From: Halopenitus persicus
Lineage (GTDB): Archaea > Halobacteriota > Halobacteria > Halobacteriales > Haloferacaceae
Direction: 5' to 3'
Assembly (NCBI RefSeq): GCF_002355635.1
Contig: NZ_AP017558.1
Location: 1,488,001-1,552,000 of the forward strand
DNA: 64,000 nucleotides
The translations under genes were made by a program, and so were the position numbers. The first letter of the stretch is position 1, and the number at the start of each line of letters is the position of its first letter. This document shows positions 27,506-35,938 of this stretch, in pieces. A model generated the notes under the pieces. It ran no database searches and had not been told where the DNA came from. It worked only from the letters and a program-made list of their open reading frames with translations.

Positions 27506-27525
27506 GAGGCGAGTTAACTCGCCTC
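27506..27525. repeat. 20-bp perfect palindrome in the origin
   Basis: gaggcgagttaactcgcctc reads the same on both strands. It sits just before the GGTACC direct repeats and could be a binding site for a dimeric regulator or a cruciform. Confidence 0.9.
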
Positions 27526-27526
27526 T

Positions 27527-27564
27527 GATATATGGTACCATAAATCACGATATATGGTACCATA
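27527..27564. repeat. Pair of gatatatggtaccata direct repeats in the origin
   Basis: Two exact 16-bp copies at 27527-27542 and 27549-27564, 22 bp apart (two helical turns). The second copy extends to a perfect 18-bp palindrome atatatggtaccatatat. AT-rich; could help unwinding or bind a protein. Confidence 0.9.
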
Positions 27565-27592
27565 TATTTCGTACCGTGCGTCTTTTTCGTTC

Positions 27593-27624
27593 GTCCCCCC
27601 CACCCCTTCGTTTCGTGTGGAGAC
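27593..27624 (-). promoter_or_regulatory. ORB2, origin recognition box (inverted)
   Basis: Minus strand: ctccacacgaaacgaagggg followed by tggggggg, the haloarchaeal ORB with its G-string. It faces ORB3 in opposite direction across the AT-rich segment. Confidence 0.88.
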
Positions 27625-27659
27625 CGTGGCGGAGATCCCCAGTAGGGCGAGAGCGGGAA

Positions 27660-27785
27660 TGATCAGTTAATAAGAAACGGATCCATATAGTTATTTTATA
27701 ATAATATAGCGTTGTATTCTTTCTCTGGACTGGAATACGGGTCCGTTTTATGAGTATTGCATATAAAACCACCGCTATTATAAGC
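27660..27785. other. AT-rich DNA unwinding element
   Basis: Lies between inverted ORB2 and ORB3 and contains long A/T runs such as ttattttataataatatag. In a genome this GC-rich such a stretch is exceptional; the position between inverted ORBs is where the origin is expected to melt. Confidence 0.75.
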
Positions 27786-27815
27786 ACCCCCCTCCCCCCA
27801 CCCCTCCCACAGAGA

Positions 27816-27844
27816 GTTCCACACGAAACGAAGGGGTGGGGGGG
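27816..27844 (+). promoter_or_regulatory. ORB3, origin recognition box
   Basis: ttccacacgaaacgaagggg followed by tggggggg, nearly identical to ORB2 over 28 bp but on the plus strand. G-strings of ORB2 and ORB3 both point away from the AT-rich segment. Confidence 0.88.
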
Positions 27845-28008
27845 TTCCCGTCAACGATACTTCATTCCGTGACCCCTGACTGGCCTCGGTTCCGTGACGG
27901 TCGAAAGACCGCGAAAGGGTGTCGTCGGCGTGTCTGACGCAGTTCTTAAGTGAGAGCGGCGTGGAACGTGCGATATATCCCCGCGCCGCCGCAGGGACGG
28001 AGGACAGG

Positions 28009-28650
28009 ATGGGACTGCTCACGAATCTCAAAGACAGCATCTCGAAGGTCTCTGACCGGCTGTTCGCGGACGAGGAGCCGAAGCGGATCGGCATCTACGG
28101 TCCGCCGAACGCCGGCAAGACGACGCTCGCGAACCGTATTGCCCGTGATTGGACCGGCGACGCCGTCGGTCCCGAAAGCCACGTTCCACACGAAACGCGC
28201 CGGGCCCGCCGCAAGGAGGGCGTCGAGATCGAGCGCAACGGGCGGACGGTCACGATCGACATCGTCGACACGCCGGGCGTCACGACCAAGGTCGACTACA
28301 AGGAGTTCCTCGACCACGATATGGAGAAGGACGACGCCGTCCGCCGGTCGCGTGAGGCGACCGAGGGCGTCGCGGAGGCGATGCACTGGCTCCGCGAGGA
28401 CGTCGACGGCGTCATCTACGTGCTCGACTCCTCGACCGACCCGTTCACCCAGGTGAACACGATGCTCATCGGCATCATCGAGTCCCAGGACCTCCCCGTT
28501 CTCATCCTCGCGAACAAGACCGACCTCCCGGAATCGAACATCCAGCGCGTCGCCAACGCCTTCCCGCAACACGAGACCATCCCCCTTTCGGCGCTCGAGG
28601 GCGACAACATGGATGAGGTCTACGACAAGATCGCGGAGTACTTCGGATAA
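28009..28650 (+). CDS. oapA: Origin-associated Era-like GTPase OapA
   Basis: 213 aa GTPase. G1 is GIYGPPNAGKTTLANRIA, G3 is IDIVDTPG (DTPG), G4 is ILANKTDLP (NKTD), and G5-like LSALEGDN. The start at 28009 (MGLLTNLKDSISK) was chosen over an upstream ATG because the helix before G1 begins here. Overlaps oapB by one base (TAATG). oapA-B-C next to oriC is conserved in haloarchaea; exact role not established. The codons for VPHETR contain a 15-bp match to the ORB core. Confidence 0.9.
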   Translation: MGLLTNLKDSISKVSDRLFADEEPKRIGIYGPPNAGKTTLANRIARDWTGDAVGPESHVPHETRRARRKEGVEIERNGRTVTIDIVDTPGVTTKVDYKEFLDHDMEKDDAVRRSREATEGVAEAMHWLREDVDGVIYVLDSSTDPFTQVNTMLIGIIESQDLPVLILANKTDLPESNIQRVANAFPQHETIPLSALEGDNMDEVYDKIAEYFG

Positions 28651-29108
28651 TGCCCGAAGCAACGCCTAACGTCGACGGCAGTGACGGATTCGACGACCCC
28701 GGAAACAACGATCCTGGAAACAACGACTCCGGAAACGGCGACGACGGGGACGGCGTCCGTATCGACCTAATAAGCGGCGCCCGGATGGAGGGGCTGACGA
28801 GCATGGAAAAGATCCGGCTCATCCTCGACGGCGTTCGCGACGGGAACATCGTCATCCTCGAGGAGGGGCTGTCCCCCGACGAGGAGTCGAAGCTCATCGA
28901 GGTGACGATGACCGAGATCAGTCCCGACGACTTCACCGGCATCGAGATCGAGACGTACCCGAAATCGGACGCGGGCGATCAGACCCTCCTCGACCGGCTG
29001 ATGGGCCGGGAGTCCGCACAGAAGCTGACCGTCATCGGTCCGGCCAACCAACTCAAGACCCTTCACAAGGACGAGACGCTCATCAGCGCGCTCGTCTCCC
29101 GCAAGTAG
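28650..29108 (+). CDS. oapB: Origin-associated protein OapB (DUF2073)
   Basis: 152 aa. The first 35 residues are acidic and contain three near-identical pentapeptide repeats (PGNND) made of 15-bp DNA repeats. The conserved domain has RIDLISGARMEGLTSMEKIR, DGNIVILEEGLSPDEESKLI and ESAQKLTVIGPANQLKTLHK, fitting DUF2073. The family name OapB comes from its place beside oriC in haloarchaea; some family members elsewhere are linked to RNase P RNA. Ends right before oapC (TAG ATG). Confidence 0.88.
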   Translation: MPEATPNVDGSDGFDDPGNNDPGNNDSGNGDDGDGVRIDLISGARMEGLTSMEKIRLILDGVRDGNIVILEEGLSPDEESKLIEVTMTEISPDDFTGIEIETYPKSDAGDQTLLDRLMGRESAQKLTVIGPANQLKTLHKDETLISALVSRK

Positions 29109-29912
29109 ATGCCCCACCAGTGTACGGTGTGCGGTCACGTCTTTCCCGACGGGTCCAAGGAGATGCTCTCGGGCTGTCCCGATTGCGGCGGCAACAAGTT
29201 CCAATTCAAACCCGGCTCGATCGACGAACCGTCGGCCGACGCGACGAACCGACCCGAGGGAGGGTCGGCGACCGCCGACGCCGCAACCGACGACGTCACG
29301 ATCGAGGCCGACCGCGAGACCACGCCCGACTCCGACCGCGGGACCACGCCCGACTCCGACCGCGAGACCACGCCCGACTCCGACCGTGACGCCGAGGTCA
29401 CGGTGGCTACCGACGCGCCCGCCGCCGACCCGAACGAGGCTCCCTCGGCCGACGCCGATACCCCCACCGACGCCGATATCCCCACCGACGCTGTCCCCCC
29501 GTCGAGCACGACCGAGGACGACGCGCAGGCGAGCGCACGATCCGAGGTCGTCAGCTCCGATGAGCTCTCGGTCACGAGCAATCCCGACGCCGGCACCTCC
29601 TCGTCCGGGGAGGACGCGTCCGGACCGCACGGGAGGAACGATGCCGCAACAGCCGACCCTGACGCTGCCGACACGATCGATGCATCCGATGCCGCCGAGC
29701 CGCGAACCGACGCGGACGACGACCGCCCCGGGCTGGACGCGCTTCGCCAGGAGCTCAACGACCAGTTCGAGAGCATCCGGATCGTCAGCCCGGGACAGTA
29801 CGAACTCAACCTGATGGAGCTGTACGACCGGCAGGAGTACATCATCTCGTTACAGGAGGACGGTCGCTACGTCATCGAGATGCCCGGCGATTGGGGCCCC
29901 GACGAGGAGTGA
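29109..29912 (+). CDS. oapC: Origin-associated zinc-ribbon protein OapC
   Basis: 267 aa. The N-terminus has a zinc ribbon, CTVCGHVF then GCPDCGGNKFQF (two CxxC pairs). Residues 45-190 are an acidic linker with Thr/Pro/Asp/Ser repeats, including three 21-bp copies encoding ETTPDSDR. The C-terminal part reads LNDQFESIRIVSPGQYELNL and IISLQEDGRYVIEMPGDWG, the conserved domain of OapC. Last gene of oapABC, starting on the base after the oapB stop. Confidence 0.85.
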   Translation: MPHQCTVCGHVFPDGSKEMLSGCPDCGGNKFQFKPGSIDEPSADATNRPEGGSATADAATDDVTIEADRETTPDSDRGTTPDSDRETTPDSDRDAEVTVATDAPAADPNEAPSADADTPTDADIPTDAVPPSSTTEDDAQASARSEVVSSDELSVTSNPDAGTSSSGEDASGPHGRNDAATADPDAADTIDASDAAEPRTDADDDRPGLDALRQELNDQFESIRIVSPGQYELNLMELYDRQEYIISLQEDGRYVIEMPGDWGPDEE

Positions 29913-30036
29913 CGGCGTCGGGGCGATCGACTCGGCGCGGGCCCGCCTCCATTGCGGCGACGAACGAACGTTTGCGGACAGTGGCTGCTTGCGGACGAGC
30001 ATCGATGGAGCGAAACCGCAAACCGTCCCGAGCCAG

Positions 30037-30630
30037 TCACTCGAGCGAGACCGTTCCCGCCGGCTCCCGGAAGTCCGGATCGTAGATCGTCAGCGACCGC
30101 GCGCGCCAGTCGATCCGGTCGATCTCCGACTCCGCGAGCGCCTGCGCCCGATCGACCGGCCCGCCGCGCGCGAGCGTGACGTGGGGAACGTATGCCTCGC
30201 CCTCGATCCCGGACACCGGCTCGAAGGCCCGACACAGCCGGCGATGTAACCGAACGAGGTCGTCGCCGTCGACCCGCAGGTACACCACGGGACCCGGTCC
30301 TCGAGCCGGCTCCTCGAAGTACCCGATCCCCGTGATCGACAGGTCCAGCGGATCGGTGCCCGCCAGCACCGGCCGCAGTCGCTCCCGAAGCCGCGTGACG
30401 GCGCGGTCCCGAGCCCGTCCGGGATCGCGATCCCCGCCACGGACCCCACCGCCGCCGTTGAACCCACTCCCGCCGTTGAACCCACCGCCGTCGTCGAGGA
30501 CAGCGCTCTCGAATCGCTTGCAGACGAGCGTGTGTCGTTCGCGGATCCGGTCGAACGCGACCAGGTCGGGATGGCGGTCGTTCGCGAGGCGATCGACGGC
30601 GGGCGGGAGCGGAACGTTGAGGCTGAACAT
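30037..30630 (-). CDS. 2'-5' RNA ligase / cyclic phosphodiesterase-like protein
   Basis: 197 aa 2H phosphoesterase fold. The two HxTx catalytic motifs are present: ERHTLVCKRF near residue 35 and YVPHVTLARG near residue 150. A Gly/Asn-rich insert (GGFNGGSGFNGGGG) after the first motif is coded by an in-frame repeat and is unusual. Members act on 2',3'-cyclic or 2'-5' RNA bonds; substrate here unknown. 16 bp downstream of the small membrane protein gene. Confidence 0.8.
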   Translation of the reverse strand: MFSLNVPLPPAVDRLANDRHPDLVAFDRIRERHTLVCKRFESAVLDDGGGFNGGSGFNGGGGVRGGDRDPGRARDRAVTRLRERLRPVLAGTDPLDLSITGIGYFEEPARGPGPVVYLRVDGDDLVRLHRRLCRAFEPVSGIEGEAYVPHVTLARGGPVDRAQALAESEIDRIDWRARSLTIYDPDFREPAGTVSLE

Positions 30631-30646
30631 CAGGTCCCCCGGCTGG

Positions 30647-30850
30647 TTAGAGGTTGTCGGTCAGCCACAGGACGATCACGACGACGATGACGATCCCGAT
30701 GATCGTCGGGAGCGCCCGCAATACCGCGAACGTGAGGTTCACCAGCTGCCCGACCACCTCGAGCACGAGCCAGACGATCACCAGCCCGAGGATCACCTTC
30801 AGTAGGTCCTCGACGTCGATCGATCCCCTGTCTTCGAGTTCCCGATCCAT
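30647..30850 (-). CDS. Small membrane protein (DUF7554-like)
   Basis: 67 aa. An amphipathic start (DRELEDRGSIDVEDLLKVIL) is followed by two adjacent membrane helices: ILGLVIVWLVLEVVGQLV and TIIGIVIVVVIVLWLTDNL. No known motif. Conserved small proteins of this layout occur across haloarchaea; DUF number recalled only. Cotranscribed with the RNA ligase-like gene downstream. Confidence 0.7.
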   Translation of the reverse strand: MDRELEDRGSIDVEDLLKVILGLVIVWLVLEVVGQLVNLTFAVLRALPTIIGIVIVVVIVLWLTDNL

Positions 30851-30984
30851 ATGCGGAGGTCATCGTCGAGCGATAAAAAGGTCTTCACGGGCCGAAGCCA
30901 TTCCCACTCCACACCTATTGGATCAGAAACACGTTCTGGCGCCGTGAGAAACCGATATACGCCGGGGAGACACAATCGATCGAT

Positions 30985-32382
30985 ATGACTCGCTCGCGGA
31001 CCGCACGGACTCGGATCGGCGTCATCGCTCTCGCGGTCGCCGTCGGCATCGTCGTGCTCGGCGTCACGTTCCTCGCGGCGCCGGGGATCGTCGGCCCCGA
31101 CGGCGCCGTCGACGTCACGAACGGGTCCGACGTCGGCACCGGATCCGATTCGACTGCCGTGACGTCCTCGTCGACCGCCAGTACCGGCGGCGGGTCCGTG
31201 GCCGCCCAGGCGGTCGACGCCGACACGGTGGCGATCCGGGTCGACATCAACGAGTCCGGCACCGCGAGGTGGCGCCTCGAGTACCGCGTTCGGCTGGACA
31301 CCGAGGAGCGCGAGAGCGCCTTCGAGAACCTCAGCGCCGACGTCGCGGCGAACGAGTCCGTCTACGCCGACCGGTTTGCGACGCGAATGGAGACGACGGT
31401 CGCCGCGGCCGCGAACGCCACCGGTCGGTCGATGTCGATCGACGACGTCGCGGTCGAGACGGACCGCCGGGAGCTCCCCGAATCCTACGGCGTCCTCCGC
31501 TACACCCTCGAGTGGAACGGGTTCGCGACCGTCGACGAGGACCGGATCGTCGCTGGCGACGCGATCGCCGGCCTCTTCCTGGATTCGGGCCACCGCCTCA
31601 CGATCGCGTGGCCCGACGGCTACGAGGTTGACACCGTCCGTCCGACGCCGGACGAAACGGGCACCACGTCGGCCACGTGGACCGGTCCCGCCGAGTTCGC
31701 CGACGACGAACCACGGATCGTCCTCGTTCCCGCCGCACCCTACGGGATCGGCGGGACCGCACTGGCCGGGATCCTCGTCGTTCTTCTCCTCGCGGCGGGT
31801 CTGGCGATCGTCGCGTATCGCCGCCGGGATCGCCTCGTCGAGACGTTCGCGGACGCTCCCGAGACCGCGGCCGGATCGGCGGCCAGCGACGATCCACCGC
31901 GTGGCGACCGGACACCCGCCGACGACCGATCGACCGCCGTCGATGCGGAGTCGGCTTCGGACGCCGGTTCGGACGCCGGTTCGGATGACCCTTCGGACGC
32001 CGGTTCGGATGACCCTTCGGACGACTCTTCGGACGCCGGCGCAGCCGCCGGTTCGACCGCGGATGCCGAGTCGAGCGAGTCCCCGCCGGAGGAGCTATTG
32101 AGCAACGAGGAGCGCGTCCTCCGGCTGCTCCGACAGAACGGCGGCCGGATGAAACAGCAGGACGTCGTCGAGGAGCTCGGCTGGTCGGACGCCCGAACGA
32201 GCCAGGTCGTTTCCGGGCTCCGGGAGGCGGGCAACCTCGACAGCTTCAGGCTCGGCCGCGAGAACGTGCTTCGGTTACCGGAAGCCGATGCCGTCGATTC
32301 CGGGGTGACTGACGAGTCCGGATCGGATGACTCCGAGACGAGGGATTCCGGAACGTCGACCGACGACTCGACTCAGGACTGA
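30985..32382 (+). CDS. Membrane-anchored winged-helix regulator (DUF7345/DUF7343 type)
   Basis: 465 aa. N-terminal membrane helix or signal (GVIALAVAVGIVVLGVTFLA), an extracellular beta-rich domain (residues about 75-250), a second membrane helix (TALAGILVVLLLAAGLAIVA), an acidic linker of about 100 residues with SDAGSD repeats, then a C-terminal winged helix (SNEERVLRLLRQNGGRMKQQ and SDARTSQVVSGLREAGNLDS). The DNA-binding domain is thus cytoplasmic and the sensor outside. Ligand and targets unknown. Stand-alone gene. Confidence 0.8.
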   Translation: MTRSRTARTRIGVIALAVAVGIVVLGVTFLAAPGIVGPDGAVDVTNGSDVGTGSDSTAVTSSSTASTGGGSVAAQAVDADTVAIRVDINESGTARWRLEYRVRLDTEERESAFENLSADVAANESVYADRFATRMETTVAAAANATGRSMSIDDVAVETDRRELPESYGVLRYTLEWNGFATVDEDRIVAGDAIAGLFLDSGHRLTIAWPDGYEVDTVRPTPDETGTTSATWTGPAEFADDEPRIVLVPAAPYGIGGTALAGILVVLLLAAGLAIVAYRRRDRLVETFADAPETAAGSAASDDPPRGDRTPADDRSTAVDAESASDAGSDAGSDDPSDAGSDDPSDDSSDAGAAAGSTADAESSESPPEELLSNEERVLRLLRQNGGRMKQQDVVEELGWSDARTSQVVSGLREAGNLDSFRLGRENVLRLPEADAVDSGVTDESGSDDSETRDSGTSTDDSTQD

Positions 32383-32636
32383 CGACTCGGTCGGAACCCG
32401 TCGCTCGGCCGGACTCATCGACCCGGCCTGGCCCTCTCGCGTCACTTCCGCGCATCAAGCTCCCGCGGCATCCGTCCTCGTCGACCGTCTCGTGTCGACG
32501 TCGGTCGGTTGACCACCGCCGAGGAGCGCCGTGGCTCGTCGGTTTCGTGTTTCGCTGTCCGGTCGTCACGTGTTCCGGTTGCCTTCCTCCGGCCACGTTT
32601 TAGAAATCGGTCGTGGTGCGTGGCGCGACCGACCGG

Positions 32637-32810
32637 TCACTCGTCGTTGAGTTCCTTGAACTGATTCAGGAGATCCTCGGTGGACTCGCCGGCCTCGTAG
32701 GTGATCGATCCCCGGTATTCGTTCCGCTCGTCATCGAACCCGGCGTCGACGACGCCCGTCTTCTGCTCGCGACGCTCGTGCTCGTCCTCGTCATAGGCAC
32801 CCATTGACAT
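32637..32810 (-). CDS. DUF5786-family small acidic protein
   Basis: 57 aa beginning MSMGAYDEDEHERREQKTGV, the typical start of haloarchaeal DUF5786 proteins, and ending in LLNQFKELNDE. Very acidic, no cysteine, function unknown. A TATA-rich stretch (tacatatatgta) lies about 25-35 nt before the ATG. Divergent from the DUF5784 gene. Confidence 0.85.
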   Translation of the reverse strand: MSMGAYDEDEHERREQKTGVVDAGFDDERNEYRGSITYEAGESTEDLLNQFKELNDE

Positions 32811-32958
32811 GCTACATTCATTCTATGAAACATCTATACATATATGTAACGGTCGTACACCGTCCACCGATCGCGTGGATCCGGGTGCGGGCGACGCCCT
32901 CGATCGTGGTCGTCGGCCACATCGGAACGCATTACCGTCACAGCGACCTACTTCGGCC

Positions 32959-34008
32959 GTGGCACGACCGCTTCGCTTTCGACGCGCCCCCCGCTCCTGG
33001 AGCGAGGGGGCCGTTCGAGGCGAGATCGAACGGCCGCTCGATGACAACCTCGGCGCGACCGCTCGCGCCCCCTGGTTCGCGCCGCCGCCCGACTACGAGG
33101 CCCGCCGCTTCGAGATGGACGACGGCTCGATCGCCCTCTTTTGCTGGACCGGCCACGATGCCGACCCGCCGGACGGCGTGCGTCCGGGGCCGACCGGCTA
33201 CTGGATCGGCAACACCGAGACCCCGAGCGCGCTCTGGAAGACCGACAAGTACGGGTTCGACGAGGTTCCGTATCCGGTTCGCCGGTGGGCCGAACGGGAG
33301 CTGCTCGCGGGGCTGATCGACGAGGAGCCGTGGCTGGAGGCGTATCCCCACATCGCGTGGTTCTTCCTGCCCGTCCTCTGCTCGAAGGACGGCGCCGATT
33401 CGACCCGGGAATTCTTCCGCGACCACGCCGCCGGCTTTCCCGACGTCGACCGCGATGCGGCGCTGTCGTTTCTCGAGGACGTCCTCCGGCGCGGCACCCT
33501 CGACCCGCACCGCTCGGTGATGGCCGGCAAGCTCGGGACCTCACCGCACGTCGATCTCGTCCGAATGCAGGCGGCCATCGCCGAGTACGTCGCCGCCGAC
33601 CTTCTGGTCCGCGCCGGTTACGAGGTCACTCCCGAGATCGAGGTGACCACCGGCCACTCGCTCGATTACCGCGCCGCGGACCCCGGCACCGGCGAGGCCT
33701 TCCTCGTCGAGGTCACCCGTCCCCAGCCCGTCTCGGGCCGGGTCGCGGGCACCCCGATCGCCGCCGTTCGCGACACCGTCGAGACCAAAACCGACGGCCA
33801 GCTCGAGGCTCACGGCGGCGGCGCGACGCTGTTCGTCGACTGCTCGTCGTTTCCCGACGACGACTGGCGAGCCGTGCTCGCGGAACGCCCCGAGGTCGAC
33901 CACCGTCCCGCGGTCGTCTACCGGGTCCGTCCCGGCGGCCGGATCGAGGGCTATCGACTCGGGTCGGTTCCGGTCGACGTCGGCGACGTCGTCGATCTGT
34001 CCGGCTGA
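32959..34008 (+). CDS. DUF5784-family protein
   Basis: 349 aa from a GTG start (ARPLRFRRAPRSWSEGAVRG), chosen because homologues in haloarchaea begin at this motif; the frame is open upstream but unsupported. The C-terminal part has GYEVTPEIEVTTGHSLDYRA, AFLVEVTRPQP and ETKTDGQLEAHGGGATLFVD, a pattern like a nuclease-type E-V-T-x5-K core, but function is not established. Divergent from the DUF5786 gene. Confidence 0.8.
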   Translation: MARPLRFRRAPRSWSEGAVRGEIERPLDDNLGATARAPWFAPPPDYEARRFEMDDGSIALFCWTGHDADPPDGVRPGPTGYWIGNTETPSALWKTDKYGFDEVPYPVRRWAERELLAGLIDEEPWLEAYPHIAWFFLPVLCSKDGADSTREFFRDHAAGFPDVDRDAALSFLEDVLRRGTLDPHRSVMAGKLGTSPHVDLVRMQAAIAEYVAADLLVRAGYEVTPEIEVTTGHSLDYRAADPGTGEAFLVEVTRPQPVSGRVAGTPIAAVRDTVETKTDGQLEAHGGGATLFVDCSSFPDDDWRAVLAERPEVDHRPAVVYRVRPGGRIEGYRLGSVPVDVGDVVDLSG

Positions 34009-34092
34009 CCGCCGGGTTTCCGATGCCAGCTCGCTGAGACCGGTCTCATCGACCGGTGCGTCAAAACGGGGCCGGGCCGCTCCGCGCGGCTT

Positions 34093-34380
34093 TTAAAAGG
34101 AGATCTGCGTCGGACCGTTCTCCCCGAGCGCGTCGGGGTCCCGGTCGGAGTAGAAGCGTCGGCCGACGCCCCGGTGGCAGACTCCGGTACGGATCGCGTC
34201 GTAGACGTCCTCGGGGCGCTCGAAGGTCTCTTCGCCGAGCCGCGAGAGCACGTCCTCGAGGCGCTCGGACCCGTCAGCGAGCTCCACGTGCGCGTTCCCG
34301 TGCGCCGTGATGATGTCCTGTGTGGTCGCCGGATACTGGTGCCGCTCGAGGCGTTCGTCGATGCCGTTCAATCGCATCAC
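34093..34380 (-). CDS. DUF5789-family small protein
   Basis: 95 aa: MRLNGIDERLERHQYPATTQ, ELADGSERLEDVLSRLGEET and YDAIRTGVCHRGVGRRFYSD. The first ATG and the next codon are both Met, so the start may be 34377. The sequence and length fit DUF5789, helical haloarchaeal proteins of unknown role. TATA-like cattaagaac lies about 25 nt upstream. Confidence 0.8.
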   Translation of the reverse strand: MMRLNGIDERLERHQYPATTQDIITAHGNAHVELADGSERLEDVLSRLGEETFERPEDVYDAIRTGVCHRGVGRRFYSDRDPDALGENGPTQISF

Positions 34381-34567
34381 TACCCCGTACCAGCCGCAGG
34401 TTCTTAATGATTGTCCATTCGGATCTTAAATCGATCGGGTTTTCTTTAATGGTCATTTATGACGCGGTAGAATCTACCACGAGAGGATATAACACGCTGA
34501 CCGGATCGTGGTCGTCGATGGACGCCGTCCCCGCGTTTCTTCTCCCGCCGGCCCCTTCGGCAAGGTG

Positions 34568-35437
34568 ATGGCTTCTCCCACCGGTTCGGGCGACGACGGC
34601 ACGGGCGATGACGCCGACCGATGCAACCGACCCCCCGAGCGAAACGACCCTCGGGTCGTCGCCGATCTCCACGTCCACACGACCGCCTCCGACGGGAGCC
34701 TCACGCCCGCGACGATCCCCGCCGTCGCCGACGAGGCGGGCCTCGAGTGGGTCGCCGTTACCGACCACGACCGGATCCATCCCGATCTCCCCGCCCCGGT
34801 CGTCGAACGCGGCGGGATCCGGATCGTTCGCGGGATCGAACTCCGCGTCGAGGCCTCGACGGGCCGATACGACCTGCTCGGCTACGCGGTCGAACGCACC
34901 GACGCGCTCGTCGCCGAGACGGACCGCCTCCAGGCCGACCGGATGGACCGCGGCCGGCGCATCATCGATCGCGTCGAGGACCGGACCGGCGTCGAGCTGG
35001 ACCTCGAGCCGCATCCCGGGCTCGGCCGCCCCCACATCGCGCGGGCGATCGCGGACTCCCCGGCGCCGTACGACTACGACGACGCCTTCGCCGAGCTGAT
35101 CGGCGGCGGCTGCCCCTGTTACGTCCCCCGCGAGATCACCCCGATCGATCGAGGCATCGACCTGCTCCGGGAGGCCTGCGCCGTCGTCGGGCTCGCCCAT
35201 CCGTTCCGCTACGGCGATCCGGATGCCGCACTCGCGGTCGCCCGCGATCTCGACGCGGTCGAACGCTGGTATCCCTACGGCTTCGAGGTCGACGGCGAGC
35301 GGATCGACAGCTTCGCGGCCGACGCGGGCCTCCTTCGGACCGGCGGAAGCGACGCCCACGACCGTGTCCTCGGAACGACCGGCCTCACCGCCGCGGCGTT
35401 CGAACCGATCCGCCGGGCGCTGCCGGATCCGGAGTGA
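34568..35437 (+). CDS. PHP-domain phosphoesterase
   Basis: 289 aa. Conserved metal-binding motifs of the PHP family: VADLHVHTTASDGSLTPATI (HxH and D), VTDHDRI, a Glu in RIVRGIELRVE, LAHPFRY and the late GGSDAHD. Likely a phosphatase or exonuclease of the TrpH/RNase AM type acting on 3',5'-bisphosphate nucleotides or RNA ends. An upstream in-frame GTG at 34508 is about 25 nt after a TATA-like gatataac, so the protein may be 20 residues longer. Its last codons and stop are repeated downstream. Confidence 0.85.
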   Translation: MASPTGSGDDGTGDDADRCNRPPERNDPRVVADLHVHTTASDGSLTPATIPAVADEAGLEWVAVTDHDRIHPDLPAPVVERGGIRIVRGIELRVEASTGRYDLLGYAVERTDALVAETDRLQADRMDRGRRIIDRVEDRTGVELDLEPHPGLGRPHIARAIADSPAPYDYDDAFAELIGGGCPCYVPREITPIDRGIDLLREACAVVGLAHPFRYGDPDAALAVARDLDAVERWYPYGFEVDGERIDSFAADAGLLRTGGSDAHDRVLGTTGLTAAAFEPIRRALPDPE

Positions 35438-35532
35438 CTGCGGGTACCGGATCCGGGGTGACTGCGGCCGGATCCGGAGTGACTGCGGCCGGATCCGGAG
35501 TGGCCGCCGCTGCTGGATCCGGAGCGGCTGCC
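35422..35532. repeat. 21-24-bp tandem repeat starting at the PHP gene stop
   Basis: Five copies of gccggatccggagtgactgc plus one base, drifting toward the right. The first copy holds the last codons and the TGA at 35435-35437. Later copies lie between this gene and the DUF6757 gene. Confidence 0.95.
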
Positions 35533-35627
35533 GATCGTCACGGGGCGCTGGATCGACGGATCGTCGGTGTATGGGAGGATCCTGCACGGAAAGCTACGTT
35601 TAACCGGTTCCGCACCGAACATCGAGT

Positions 35628-35792
35628 ATGTACTGCCACTACTGTGACCGCGAGGCGGCCTTCGAGGCGGAGTCCGACGGCGTCACCGTCGGGCTCTGTG
35701 AGGACCACTTCCGCGAGCGCGTGCAGGAACTGGCCGACTCCGACGAGCTCCAGGCCCTCAAGGAGCGCGTCGACGTCGAGGGTCCCGAGTAG
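35628..35792 (+). CDS. DUF6757-family small protein
   Basis: 54 aa: [20 protein letters not shown] with one CxxC, then [20 protein letters not shown] containing C-x2-H-like ligands, and a charged helix to EGPE. Cysteine and histidine spacing suggests a small zinc-binding fold. TATA-like gtttaacc is 29 nt upstream. Function unknown; family recalled, not searched. Confidence 0.8.
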   Translation: MYCHYCDREAAFEAESDGVTVGLCEDHFRERVQELADSDELQALKERVDVEGPE

Positions 35793-35938
35793 TCCGTCCT
35801 TCCGCCGATCCGTTTGCCGTCCTCCGTCACCGAGTTCGATCACCCTCCATCACCGACCCCCGTCACCCCCTGTCATCGATCCCAGTCGTCGTCGTCGTCG
35901 AACGAACCCTACAAGGCCTCCGACGGCCAATCCGGCGT

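Larger units (their letters stand above)
27046..28008. other. Replication origin (oriC1-type) between orc1 and oapA
   Basis: A 963-bp non-coding stretch between the initiator gene and the origin-associated genes. It has three ORB elements with G-strings, an AT-rich unwinding candidate at 27660-27785, a perfect 20-bp palindrome at 27506-27525 and two copies of a 16-bp element with GGTACC. The sequence is strongly AT-rich compared with its surroundings. This is the layout known for haloarchaeal oriC1 (orc gene, ORBs around a DUE, oap genes). Confidence 0.9.
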
